Origin: Pseudomonas citri
GTDB taxonomy: Bacteria; Pseudomonadota; Gammaproteobacteria; Pseudomonadales; Pseudomonadaceae
NCBI RefSeq assembly: GCF_025336485.1
Contig: NZ_JAODAB010000018.1
Span: 59,022 to 123,021 of the forward strand
Reading direction: 5' to 3'
DNA length: 64,000 bases
Shown: piece after piece, positions 1-8,036 of the stretch
How positions within the stretch are numbered: position 1 is the stretch's first letter
Layout of the letters: each line of letters opens with the position of its first letter
Program-made: the position numbers and the translations under genes
The notes under the pieces: generated by a model
What the model was told of the DNA's origin: nothing
Database searches by the model: none
What the model saw: only the letters and a program-made list of their open reading frames with translations

Positions 1-150
1 GGCTTCATCCGCGCCGAAGTCATCGCCTACGCCGACTTCATCCAGTACAAGGGCGAAGCCGGTGCCAAGGAAGCCGGCAAATGGCGTCTGGAAGGCAAGG
101 AATACATCGTCAAGGACGGCGACGTGATGCACTTCCGCTTCAACGTCTAA
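1..150 (+). CDS. ychF: Redox-regulated ATPase YchF, C-terminal 49 residues
   Basis: Only the 3' end is in the window; it reads in frame from base 1 to the TAA at 148-150. The residues (GFIRAEVIAYADF, then EAGKWRLEGKEYIVKDGD and ending HFRFNV) are the TGS domain that closes YchF/OLA1 proteins. YchF is an Obg-family P-loop protein that binds ribosomes and prefers ATP to GTP; the nucleotide-binding part lies before the window. A strong intrinsic terminator follows 15 bases after the stop, so this ends a transcription unit. Identification rests on the very conserved C-terminal signature. Confidence 0.93.
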   Translation, partial: GFIRAEVIAYADFIQYKGEAGAKEAGKWRLEGKEYIVKDGDVMHFRFNV

Positions 151-164
151 GCGTCGTTGGTATC

Positions 165-194
165 GAAAAAGCCGCGTTGATCCGCGGCTTTTTC
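165..194 (+). terminator. Intrinsic terminator after ychF
   Basis: GAAAAAGCCGCG (165-176) pairs perfectly with CGCGGCTTTTTC (183-194) around a six-base loop and ends in a T run. The A and T tracts make it usable in both directions, so it can also stop transcription of the minus-strand gene ending at 224. Confidence 0.9.
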
Positions 195-223
195 GTGGGC
201 GGCTGTCCCGTCCTGGTGCGCGG

Positions 224-811
224 TTAGAACAGATACCCCATATAGATCGCCGCGCCACCACCGGCCTGCACGCCGGCATTCATGCCAGCCATTACCACCG
301 CGCCCTTTGCCGACTGCAGCAACTGCCGGTTGACCGTACTGGAAGCAATGAGCGACGTCGCGGGACTGGCGTTCAAGGCCACCGATAACGCCAGCAACTT
401 GGGATCGAGCCCGAACAACAGGGCCGTGGCCGAACCGCCCACCACCAGGCCACCGCCCACTTCGGTGTAGATGCAGGGCCCGGTGATGTCGTCGTCGGTC
501 AAGTCACGACTGGCCAGCGCGTCGCTGACAAACACCTTGCCAAAGCTGGGAAAAGCCTCTGCCGCACCGGCCGCCCCCACGCTCTTGCCCTTGATCTGGA
601 TATTGACCTTGCCGAAACGCGGCAGCCGCGCGCCAAATCCGGCCCCTACCCCGACACCGCCATAGCGGTAGCTGACGTCCTTGCCTTCTGGTGAACGCAG
701 GATGATCGAACCGCCACTGCCCGCCACCAGCGCGACGGTCAGGCCGCCGCCGCTGGCGGTCTGGTACTGCCAGCGACTCTCATTGACCGGGATCGGAATG
801 TTGTAGCTCAT
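224..811 (-). CDS. Conserved hypothetical glycine-rich protein
   Basis: A 195-residue protein of unknown function. It has no signal peptide; it is rich in Gly, Ala and Val, with repeated GGG/GVG patches (for example GGVGVGAGFG near residue 51) and a hydrophobic C-terminal half, which suggests a membrane-associated or beta-rich, self-associating protein. The ATG at 811 is preceded by AGGA at suitable spacing. The DUF3592 gene upstream ends at 815, so the two are almost certainly co-transcribed. I do not recognise the family and assign no function. Confidence 0.7.
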   Translation of the reverse strand: MSYNIPIPVNESRWQYQTASGGGLTVALVAGSGGSIILRSPEGKDVSYRYGGVGVGAGFGARLPRFGKVNIQIKGKSVGAAGAAEAFPSFGKVFVSDALASRDLTDDDITGPCIYTEVGGGLVVGGSATALLFGLDPKLLALSVALNASPATSLIASSTVNRQLLQSAKGAVVMAGMNAGVQAGGGAAIYMGYLF

Positions 812-814
812 GCT

Positions 815-1258
815 TCAAAGTCCTTTATGTGAATGAACCGCACCGCGACCGCGCTGGCGAATGGCTTTTACCCAACCAGCCAAGGCAAACATCAGACCGA
901 GGGCCCCCAGCAGCCCGGAAGGCCCCCACAATGCACCTGGATCATCGATGACAGCGCTGCCGGCCGGCTGCTCAGGCAAGTAATGCACCCGTACCGCCTC
1001 TCCCTGGTGATAACCAAAGATCAAGCCCCCCTGGGGGTAAGAGATTTTTTCGCCAGTGTCTGTGGTAAAGACAATCTCGGGGTGCGAGCCACCGGCATTC
1101 AGGTGGCTGACGATACCATCGGCGGTCCGTGCGTAAGCGAGGAACTCGCGTCGATCAAGGGAGAGGTTGGCAGCAATGCCCAACAGGCCAATACCAATCA
1201 GGGCAAACAGCAGGCCCAGCAATACATTCCCGAGGCGTGACGGGGTGTGGTTAGCCAT
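815..1258 (-). CDS. DUF3592 domain membrane protein
   Basis: 147 residues with two predicted membrane helices, about residues 10-30 and 112-130, enclosing an extracytoplasmic segment. The middle part (TADGIVSHLN, then PEIVFTTDTGEKISYP and YHQGEAVRVHYLPEQP) is the typical DUF3592 pattern: a small beta domain with a VxVxYxPxxP ending. Function of the family is unknown. The gene lies 3 bases upstream of the glycine-rich gene ending at 224, which points to a two-gene operon. The start at 1258 is the first ATG before the first helix. Confidence 0.8.
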   Translation of the reverse strand: MANHTPSRLGNVLLGLLFALIGIGLLGIAANLSLDRREFLAYARTADGIVSHLNAGGSHPEIVFTTDTGEKISYPQGGLIFGYHQGEAVRVHYLPEQPAGSAVIDDPGALWGPSGLLGALGLMFALAGWVKAIRQRGRGAVHSHKGL

Positions 1259-1482
1259 GGCGGGTCTCAGTACTCATCCATGAAAGAGGAGGTCAGGATA
1301 GCAAGAAGCTTCGTTCAGATCCGCTCATTTGCTGGCTGAAGCGGCCCCCAAGTACAACAATACGGGGCACCGGCATCTTGAGAAAGGGTCGATGACCTCG
1401 GGATGGCCCTGTGTCCGACGTCACTGGTGGGCAAGGACTTGTCCACAGGGCGAGGCATCCCTGGCCTTCCAACACAAGGACG

Positions 1483-3645
1483 CTAAACCCTTTTGACCTT
1501 GAAACGCCCCAACACCCGCTGCATCAGCGATGCCCGCTCCGAAAGATCCCGCGCCGCCACCGCACACTCCTGCGAACTGGACTGGTTTTTCTGGGTGACT
1601 TCATCGATCTGCTCAAGCCCGACGCTGGCCTGTTGCAAACCCGACGCTTGCTCGCTGGAGGCCTGGTAGATCAGCGACACCAGGCTGGACACCGCACCGG
1701 TGCCCTTGACGATGTTCTTGAGCGACTCAGCGGTCCGGCCAGCGATGATCATGCCGCGCTGGGTCTTGCTCGAGGAGTCGGCAATCAGTGCGGCAGTTTG
1801 TTGCGCGGCCTCAGCGCTGCGGGCCGCCAGGCTGCGCACCTCATCGGCCACCACGGCAAACCCGCGCCCGAGTTCACCCGCTCGGGCAGCTTCAATGGCG
1901 GCGTTCAACGCCAGCAGATTGGTCTGGGCGGCGATGTTGTCGATGGTGGTGATGATCGCGGTGATGTCCTTGCCCGAATTGTCGATTTCCGCCATGGCGG
2001 CAATCAGCTCGCTCATCAACTTGTCGCTCTCCCCCGCGTCGGCGCGTGACGCCTGGGATTGCTCATCGGCTTGCTTGGCGTTGGCGGCGTTGTCGCGGGT
2101 CTGGGCGGCCATTTGCGTCATCACGGCGCTGATTTCGGTGATGGACGAGGCCGAGTTGGACGCGCCCTCGGACAACGACTGGCTCAGGTCGGTGACCTGC
2201 GCCGAGCTACAGGTGATCTGCGTGGCACTGGCCTGGACCTCGGAAATCAGTTGGTTCAGGTTGCTGACCATCTTCTCCAGCGCCTTGCCCAGGGTGTCGT
2301 TGGGCGAAGACAGCCGCACCTCCAGGTCCAGGTCACCTTCGGAAATACGTTCGGCCACCCGCACCTGCCGTTGCAGGCTTTCGGACATGTCGTTAAGAGC
2401 GACAGACAACTGCCCGACTTCATCTTCGGACTTCTGCACCAGACGCCGGGAAAAGTCGCCCAGGCTGATATTCGCCGCCAAAGCCGCCGCCTCGCGAATC
2501 GGCCCGACGATTTTCGCAGCGGCAAACCACAGGGCAGCCAGGGCCAGTAACGAGATGCCCAGCCCGACCGAGACCTGCCAGATACTGTTGTCGAGACTGC
2601 GCGCCTGCAACGCCTGCTCCAGGGCAATCGCCTGGCTCATGACCACGGCCTTGGGCAGGCGGATCAGCACCGCCCAGGGTTTGCCTGTACGACCCAGCTC
2701 GATGGGCATCAACACTTCGATGTCCTGGGTCTGCGGATTGAGCTGGCCGTTGCCACGTCCCTCGCGAACATCGCCGAGCACTTTCTCCCAGGCCTCGGGC
2801 AACAGGGCCTTGAGGGGTTGGCCGATCAAGTCGGTACGCCGGCTGTCCGCGACCACCAGCCCCTGGTTGCTGATGATCGACACCGCGCCCTGGCCATCGT
2901 AGAGGCCGGCCGACATCTGTTCGCTGAGCTTCTGGATAAACGCAATATCGAAGTCCGCCCCGACCACACCATAGAACTTGCCATTGACCACAATTGGCAC
3001 CGACAAGGTGGTCAGCCATACATTCTTGCCCTGGACCACGTAGGGGATGGGGTCCAGCACGCTTTCCTTCAGGGTGTCGCGCGGGCCGGTGTACCAGCCC
3101 CCTTTCGGCACCCCGTTCGGATGACGGTCCGGCGAGTCGTATTCCACCAGCGGCTGAACGGCCAGGTGCCCCCCGGCACCGCGTGTCCAGTAAGGTGTGA
3201 AGCGTCCGGTCTGGGCATTGCTGCCGTCCGCGGCATTACGGAAGGCGAGGTCCTGCCCACCCAACGCGTCGGGCTCCCAGCAGGAATAGGTGCCGTTGAA
3301 ATCCGGGTTGTCCTTGAGCACGCCGAGCAAGACGCTATTGATCTGCTCGCGCCCCAAGGCCAGGGGGCTTTGCGAGGCCTTGCCGGCGGCAAAGGTGTTA
3401 GCCATGGTGCGGGCCGCATCCAGCGCATTTTGCAATTTAGCCTGGATGGCATTGGCCCGGGATTCGGCCAGGTTCTGGATTTCCCGGATCGTGGCTTTTT
3501 CAACCAGTGCCGAAACTTCGCTGGCAACGTACTGCTCACTCGCACGGGCAGAAAAGAGCCCATAGACAATCAGACTGACCGACGAAACAAACAGGCATAC
3601 GCCTGCCGTGACACATATACGTGCCTGCAATGACCTGAACTTCAT
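1483..3645 (-). CDS. Methyl-accepting chemotaxis protein with dCache sensor
   Basis: 720-residue transmembrane chemoreceptor. TM1 is about residues 10-32, a large periplasmic double-Cache-like sensor spans about 38-350, TM2 is about 356-378, then a HAMP segment and a cytoplasmic signalling domain. The hairpin tip that contacts CheA/CheW contains NLLALNAAIEAARAGE and VVADEVRSLA (from residue 598). The sensor has a GRFTPYWTRG segment and VQGKNVWLTTLSVPI, features of the dCache receptors that bind small amines or amino acids; the actual ligand cannot be told from sequence. No chemotaxis kinase genes are nearby, so this is a scattered receptor feeding a pathway encoded elsewhere. Confidence 0.93.
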   Translation of the reverse strand: MKFRSLQARICVTAGVCLFVSSVSLIVYGLFSARASEQYVASEVSALVEKATIREIQNLAESRANAIQAKLQNALDAARTMANTFAAGKASQSPLALGREQINSVLLGVLKDNPDFNGTYSCWEPDALGGQDLAFRNAADGSNAQTGRFTPYWTRGAGGHLAVQPLVEYDSPDRHPNGVPKGGWYTGPRDTLKESVLDPIPYVVQGKNVWLTTLSVPIVVNGKFYGVVGADFDIAFIQKLSEQMSAGLYDGQGAVSIISNQGLVVADSRRTDLIGQPLKALLPEAWEKVLGDVREGRGNGQLNPQTQDIEVLMPIELGRTGKPWAVLIRLPKAVVMSQAIALEQALQARSLDNSIWQVSVGLGISLLALAALWFAAAKIVGPIREAAALAANISLGDFSRRLVQKSEDEVGQLSVALNDMSESLQRQVRVAERISEGDLDLEVRLSSPNDTLGKALEKMVSNLNQLISEVQASATQITCSSAQVTDLSQSLSEGASNSASSITEISAVMTQMAAQTRDNAANAKQADEQSQASRADAGESDKLMSELIAAMAEIDNSGKDITAIITTIDNIAAQTNLLALNAAIEAARAGELGRGFAVVADEVRSLAARSAEAAQQTAALIADSSSKTQRGMIIAGRTAESLKNIVKGTGAVSSLVSLIYQASSEQASGLQQASVGLEQIDEVTQKNQSSSQECAVAARDLSERASLMQRVLGRFKVKRV

Positions 3646-4066
3646 ATCGACCCCTGCCTGATTCTATGTATGGCCAACGTCAAAGACGGCAGCATCCAAC
3701 TTGTGCACGACGCGACAAATAACAATCAATGCTGCTTTTACCGCACCGAGGCGATACAGCTGGTTTAAAGGCATTGCAACGTGGCAGATGGGGGCGCAGA
3801 TTCACCGCCAGCCAACAAAAGTGGCCGGCAGGGTATTCAAGGAAAAACCGAAGGCCTTATCTCCGGGAGAATAAGGGCGATGGTTGGAAAGAATGTGAAA
3901 CCTGCTTTTACCGTAACCACAGGGTCACCCTCGAATAAGGCCGCAGAGTCCATTCAAACCAATAACCACGAGGACAAGTTAGCACGCTCAAACTTGATAC
4001 AAAATCAACTTAAGACTTAGACAAAACAGTACTTTAGTCGCAATGAGCGCGTGCACGCCACGCGGC
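3646..4066. other. 420-bp intergenic region
   Basis: Lies between the upstream end of the dCache receptor gene and the 3' end of the fsr-like gene. No credible gene: the small open frames lack start context and coding character. It is visibly more AT-rich than its flanks. It contains a 12-base direct repeat, CTGCTTTTACCG, at 3732-3743 and 3902-3913, and an interrupted stem CCTTAT-CTC / GAG-A-ATAAGG at 3855-3876. The receptor promoter should be here, but I could not pick a convincing sigma-28 or sigma-70 site. Confidence 0.5.
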
Positions 4067-5284
4067 TCAGGCCTTGCCGGTGCGTGGCAGGAAAATCGCC
4101 AACACCCCCAGCAACGGCAGGAACGAGCACAGCCAATACACATACTCGATGCCATGGATGTCTGCCAGATGGCCGAGCAGCGCCGCACCGATCCCGCCGA
4201 AACCGAACATCAACCCGAAAAACACCCCGGCGATCATCCCGACGTTGCCCGGCACCAACTCCTGGGCGTACACCACGATGGCCGAGAACGCCGAAGCCAG
4301 GACGAAACCAATGACCACGCTGAGGATGCTCGTCCAGAACAGATCAACGTGAGGCAGGATCAGGGTGAATGGCGCCACGCCGAGGATCGAGAACCAGATC
4401 ACCGCCTTGCGTCCGATCCGGTCACCGATCGGGCCGCCAAAGAAGGTTCCCGCCGCCACCGCGCCGAGGAACAGGAACAGATACAGTTGCGAAGACGCCA
4501 CCGACAGGTCGAACTTCTCAATCAGGTAAAAGGTGAAGTAACTGGTGAAGCTAGCCATGTAGAAATACTTGGAAAACACCAGCAGCCCCAGTACCACCAG
4601 AGCACTCAGGACCCGGCCTCGGGATAAACCGTGGGTGGCTGCCTGTCCCTGCTTGAGCTTGAACAGGCTGAGGTGGTTGGCGTACCAGCGACTGATGCGG
4701 TACAGCACGACCAGCGCAAACAGGGCGAACAACCCAAACCAGGCTACGTTGCCTTGCCCGTAGGGAATGATGATGGCGGCGGCGAGCAACGGACCGAAGG
4801 CAGAACCGGCGTTGCCACCGACCTGGAACGTCGACTGCGCCAGGCCGTAGCGTCCACCCGAGGCCAGCCGCGCGATACGCGAGGCTTCCGGGTGGAAAGT
4901 CGACGAGCCGATGCCGATCAGCGCGGCGGCCAGCAGGATCAAGGGGAAGCTGCCGACCATGGACATCATCACGATGCCAATCAGCGTGCACACCGTCCCG
5001 GTGGGCAGCAGCCATGGCTTGGGATGCCGGTCGGTGTGGTAGCCGACCCAGGGCTGCAACAGCGAAGCGGTCAGCTGGAACGTCAGCGTGATCAGGCCCA
5101 CCTGGGTGAACGTCAGGCCATAGCTGGCCTTGAGCAGCGGATAGATCGAGGGCAGCACCGCCTGGATCAAATCGTTGATCAAGTGCGCCAGCGCCACGGC
5201 GCCGATGATGCGTAGCACCAACGGACTGCCTTGAGACGTGGCGGGAGTGGACCGGAGGGCGGCCTGGTTATCGCTGATAGCCAT
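4067..5284 (-). CDS. fsr: MFS exporter, fosmidomycin resistance type
   Basis: 405 residues from the ATG at 5284; the longer frame upstream is rejected because the family starts close to this Met and E. coli Fsr is 406 residues. The match to Fsr is strong throughout: LTFQLTASLLQPWVGYHTD, GIGSSTFHPEASR, LAQSTFQVGGN, FSKYFYMASFTSYFTFYL, and LGVAPFTLILP near the end. It has 12 predicted membrane helices with a long central loop. Fsr is a proton-driven inner-membrane exporter giving fosmidomycin resistance; the natural substrate is unknown. A modest TGGAAA ribosome site precedes the start. It is a monocistronic gene. Confidence 0.88.
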   Translation of the reverse strand: MAISDNQAALRSTPATSQGSPLVLRIIGAVALAHLINDLIQAVLPSIYPLLKASYGLTFTQVGLITLTFQLTASLLQPWVGYHTDRHPKPWLLPTGTVCTLIGIVMMSMVGSFPLILLAAALIGIGSSTFHPEASRIARLASGGRYGLAQSTFQVGGNAGSAFGPLLAAAIIIPYGQGNVAWFGLFALFALVVLYRISRWYANHLSLFKLKQGQAATHGLSRGRVLSALVVLGLLVFSKYFYMASFTSYFTFYLIEKFDLSVASSQLYLFLFLGAVAAGTFFGGPIGDRIGRKAVIWFSILGVAPFTLILPHVDLFWTSILSVVIGFVLASAFSAIVVYAQELVPGNVGMIAGVFFGLMFGFGGIGAALLGHLADIHGIEYVYWLCSFLPLLGVLAIFLPRTGKA

Positions 5285-5617
5285 GGGAAGTTTCCATACG
5301 ACAGATGGGTGCACGCGGGCAGGTGCGCCAATGTGCCATTTTTCAGTGCAACAAGGCCATCCCCTTAGCTTGCTATCGAACCGAAATATTGTCCGAATCC
5401 AAGGTGATAGCGCAACGCCATGGTCTGAATCTTGCCTTGTCAATGACCGAGAACGCGGCCTCTTACAAAGGGGACCGAGAATGGGAAGTTTCGCTACAGA
5501 GCTGGCCTACCGAGCCGATTTGGACAAACTTTCGAAGCCTTTTAAAAGGGCACCCGTTTCAGCACGTGTGTAGAAACGCACAATAAGAGTGCAAAGGGTG
5601 TCCGGGGGAGTATGGGC
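5285..5617. promoter_or_regulatory. Divergent intergenic region, fsr / chemoreceptor
   Basis: 333 bases between two divergent genes, expected to hold both promoters. A perfect 12-base palindrome, CCTTTTAAAAGG, sits at 5538-5549, about 70 bases before the receptor start, and could be an operator or part of a promoter. The receptor's Shine-Dalgarno GGGGGAG is at 5604-5610. No clear sigma-28 pair was found. Confidence 0.4.
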
Positions 5618-7675
5618 ATGCAGGCTTTTCTATCACCGGGAATCGGATTGCTGGGGCGTTTCGGCTTTGCCCGCAAATTCCAGTTGTTGTTCTTGCTCTT
5701 CATCCTGCCCCTCATGGGCAGCCTGTGGCTGATCGGACAGGACTATCGCGACAAACTCAACCTGATCTCCGGGGAACGCGCCGGGGTACGCCAGTTGCTG
5801 GCGCTGGATAACCTGGACAACCTGCTCACCGCCCAACGCGACCGCGCCGCCCGCTGGCGCGCCACCGAAACCAATCGACAACCGACGCCGGCGACGCTCG
5901 CCGCCGTGGCCGCGTTCGATGCCGTGCAACCGGCCCTCAACCAGGCCGCCAGCGACCTGGGCACGACCTTGCAAAACGAAGGTGCCCCTGCCGATACCCT
6001 CGCCCGCTACCAGGCCCTGCAAAACAGCCTCAATGGCCTCGACTCGAAAAGCCTGGGTACCGTGGGTTGGTGGCCGGATGGCTACGACCGCTTCACCGCG
6101 GCCCTCAGCGCCCTGCAAGCGTTGCGCGAGCAAATGGTCATGGACAATCGCCTGACCCTCGCCTCGTGGCTGGAGACTTATCTGCTGACGCAGATCGCCA
6201 CCCAACAGACGCCCGATCTGATCGAACGAGTCGGCCGCCTGGCCAGCGTCGGCCAGGCCTCCGTGGTGTCGGGCCAGTTCACTTTGCAGAGCCGCCTGCA
6301 ACTGCGGGACCTGCGCAGTCGCATCGGCGACGCCCGGGATCAACTGGTCAAGACCGGCGCTTTGCTGCAAACCCGCCTGCCCAGCGAACTGCAAACCTGG
6401 GCCGGCCAGTTCCAGGACAGCCTCAAGCGCCTGGATACAGGCTTGAAGGTGCTGGATGACGGGGTGTTCGGCGGTTCCATCACGCTCAAGCCGGAAGACT
6501 TCGAAAAACACATGGACGCCCTCCTGGCCGACCTCGCGACCCTGCGCCAACAGTCCCTGGTCGCGCTGGACACTCGCCTGGATCACTACCACGGCTCGGC
6601 GATCCGCCAGTTCAGCCTGGTGGCGACGGTGCTTGGCTGCCTGCTGTTGGCGGCGCTCTACCTGTTCATCTGCCTGCAAGCCTCGATCCGGCGCAGCGCC
6701 AGCGGCATCACCCTGCTCGCCGAAGCCCTGCGTGACGGCAATCTCAGCTTGCAGGTTCCGGTGCAGGGTCGCGACGAACTGGCGGCCATCAGCACCGCCC
6801 TCAACGTGGCGGTGGTGCAATTGCGCAACAGCTTGCTGGGGGTGGACCACGAAACGTTGCAGCTGAGCGATGCCGTGCGCACCCTCAACACCCATTCCAG
6901 CGGCGCCTTGAGCGAAGTCGAAGCCCAGCAGCTACAGATCAGCCAGATCGCGGCCGCCGCGACGCAACTGGCCGCCACCTCTCAGGGCGTGGCAAAAAGT
7001 TGCGAGCAGGCCTCCGGCAGCGCCCAACAGACCCGGCGCATCGCCGCCGACAGCAGCCGCGACAGCCAACGCACCACCACGAGCATCCAGCAGCTCAACC
7101 AACGGCTCAACGAAACCGCCGCGGCACTAGGCCGGGTCAGTGAGCAGGGGCAGCAGATCCAATTGGTGGTCGATACCATCCGTGGCGTCGCCGAGCAGAC
7201 CAACCTGCTGGCCCTCAATGCTGCCATCGAGGCCGCCCGCGCCGGTGAGCAGGGCCGAGGTTTCGCGGTAGTGGCCGACGAGGTACGCAGCCTGTCGCAA
7301 CGCACCCAGTCCTCCACGCAACAGATTGCCGGCACCGTCGACAGCCTGCGCGCCACGGTGAACGAAGCGGTCAGCTTGATGGAGGCCGCCTGCGGCCAGG
7401 CCCAGAGCGACGCACAAGCGGTGACCGGCCTGGGTGAGCGACTGGGCGAAATCGCCAGCGCCGTGCAAAGTGTCACCGACACCCTGGCGCAAATCGCCAC
7501 CGCCGTGGACGAACAGGCCAGCGTGGCCGATGAAGTCAGCGGCAATATCCAGCAGGTCGACCAGGCCGCCATGCGCCTGCTCGACGGCGCACGGGCGGTG
7601 AATCTGGCGGCGGATAGCTTGAGCCAGGGCAGCCAGGCATTGAGTGCCAACACGGGGAGATTTCAACTCGGTTGA
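5618..7675 (+). CDS. Methyl-accepting chemotaxis protein, helical periplasmic sensor
   Basis: 685 residues if translation begins at the second ATG (5618), which is chosen because GGGGGAG lies seven bases upstream; the ATG at 5612 is only one base from that site. TM1 is about residues 20-40 and TM2 about 335-355. The periplasmic part is all-helical with many Leu/Ala/Gln heptads, resembling nitrate/four-helix type sensors rather than Cache domains. A HAMP segment and the signalling hairpin follow, with the conserved NLLALNAAIEAARAGEQG and VVADEVRSLSQRT. The ligand is unknown. The neighbouring tRNA gene is separately promoted. Confidence 0.9.
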   Translation: MQAFLSPGIGLLGRFGFARKFQLLFLLFILPLMGSLWLIGQDYRDKLNLISGERAGVRQLLALDNLDNLLTAQRDRAARWRATETNRQPTPATLAAVAAFDAVQPALNQAASDLGTTLQNEGAPADTLARYQALQNSLNGLDSKSLGTVGWWPDGYDRFTAALSALQALREQMVMDNRLTLASWLETYLLTQIATQQTPDLIERVGRLASVGQASVVSGQFTLQSRLQLRDLRSRIGDARDQLVKTGALLQTRLPSELQTWAGQFQDSLKRLDTGLKVLDDGVFGGSITLKPEDFEKHMDALLADLATLRQQSLVALDTRLDHYHGSAIRQFSLVATVLGCLLLAALYLFICLQASIRRSASGITLLAEALRDGNLSLQVPVQGRDELAAISTALNVAVVQLRNSLLGVDHETLQLSDAVRTLNTHSSGALSEVEAQQLQISQIAAAATQLAATSQGVAKSCEQASGSAQQTRRIAADSSRDSQRTTTSIQQLNQRLNETAAALGRVSEQGQQIQLVVDTIRGVAEQTNLLALNAAIEAARAGEQGRGFAVVADEVRSLSQRTQSSTQQIAGTVDSLRATVNEAVSLMEAACGQAQSDAQAVTGLGERLGEIASAVQSVTDTLAQIATAVDEQASVADEVSGNIQQVDQAAMRLLDGARAVNLAADSLSQGSQALSANTGRFQLG

Positions 7676-7737
7676 CCCGCATTTGCAGCGAGACGGATAA
7701 GCGGTTGAAAGCGCAGAGAAATATTTCAGATTTGCGC

Positions 7738-7766
7738 TTGACACATCTTCGTTACCAGCGAATAAT
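7738..7766 (+). promoter_or_regulatory. Sigma-70 promoter of tRNA-Met
   Basis: A consensus -35 TTGACA (7738-7743), a 17-base spacer and AATAAT (7761-7766, five of six matches to TATAAT) place the transcription start about 7773, five bases before the tRNA. It is the best sigma-70 promoter seen in the window. Confidence 0.85.
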
Positions 7767-7777
7767 GCGCGCCACTT

Positions 7778-7854
7778 GGCTACATAGCTCAGTTGGTTAG
7801 AGCATAGCATTCATAATGCTGGGGTCCGGGGTTCAAGTCCCTGTGTAGCCACCA
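7778..7854 (+). tRNA. tRNA-Met(CAT), elongator
   Basis: 77 bases with CCA encoded. The acceptor stem GGCTACA (7778-7784) pairs with TGTAGCC (7844-7850), followed by A and CCA. The anticodon stem TAGCA/TGCTG encloses loop TTCATAA with anticodon CAT at 7812-7814, and the T arm has GGTTCAAGTCC. The sequence is close to E. coli elongator tRNA-Met (GGCTACGTAGCTCAGTTGG) and lacks the initiator's GC-rich anticodon stem. It has its own promoter and terminator. Confidence 0.96.
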
Positions 7855-7860
7855 AGTACT

Positions 7861-7894
7861 AAAAACGGCTTATCGAAAGATAAGCCGTTTTTTT
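7861..7894 (+). terminator. Terminator after tRNA-Met
   Basis: AAAAACGGCTTATC (7861-7874) and GATAAGCCGTTTTT (7879-7892) form a perfect 14-bp stem capped by a GAAA tetraloop and followed by more Ts. Confidence 0.93.
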
Positions 7895-8036
7895 ATGTCT
7901 CGAGAAAAGCAACCGAGCTAACAGCACAGCATTGCTTCCCTCTCACCACAAGATTGGCGACCTCCCGCTGATTTGCGCCAAGCGCCCCACATCGCTACAG
8001 TCGATCGCTACCCCAGACCCACGGATGGAGCGACAC

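Noticed and set aside
3729..4020. Two small + strand open frames (69 and 79 residues) in the gap before fsr
   Set aside because: They overlap in different frames, lack ribosome sites, and have irregular composition.
5484..5525. Sigma-28 promoter before the helical-sensor chemoreceptor
   Set aside because: GAGCCGAT resembles the -10 element but no TAAA-type -35 lies at the right distance.
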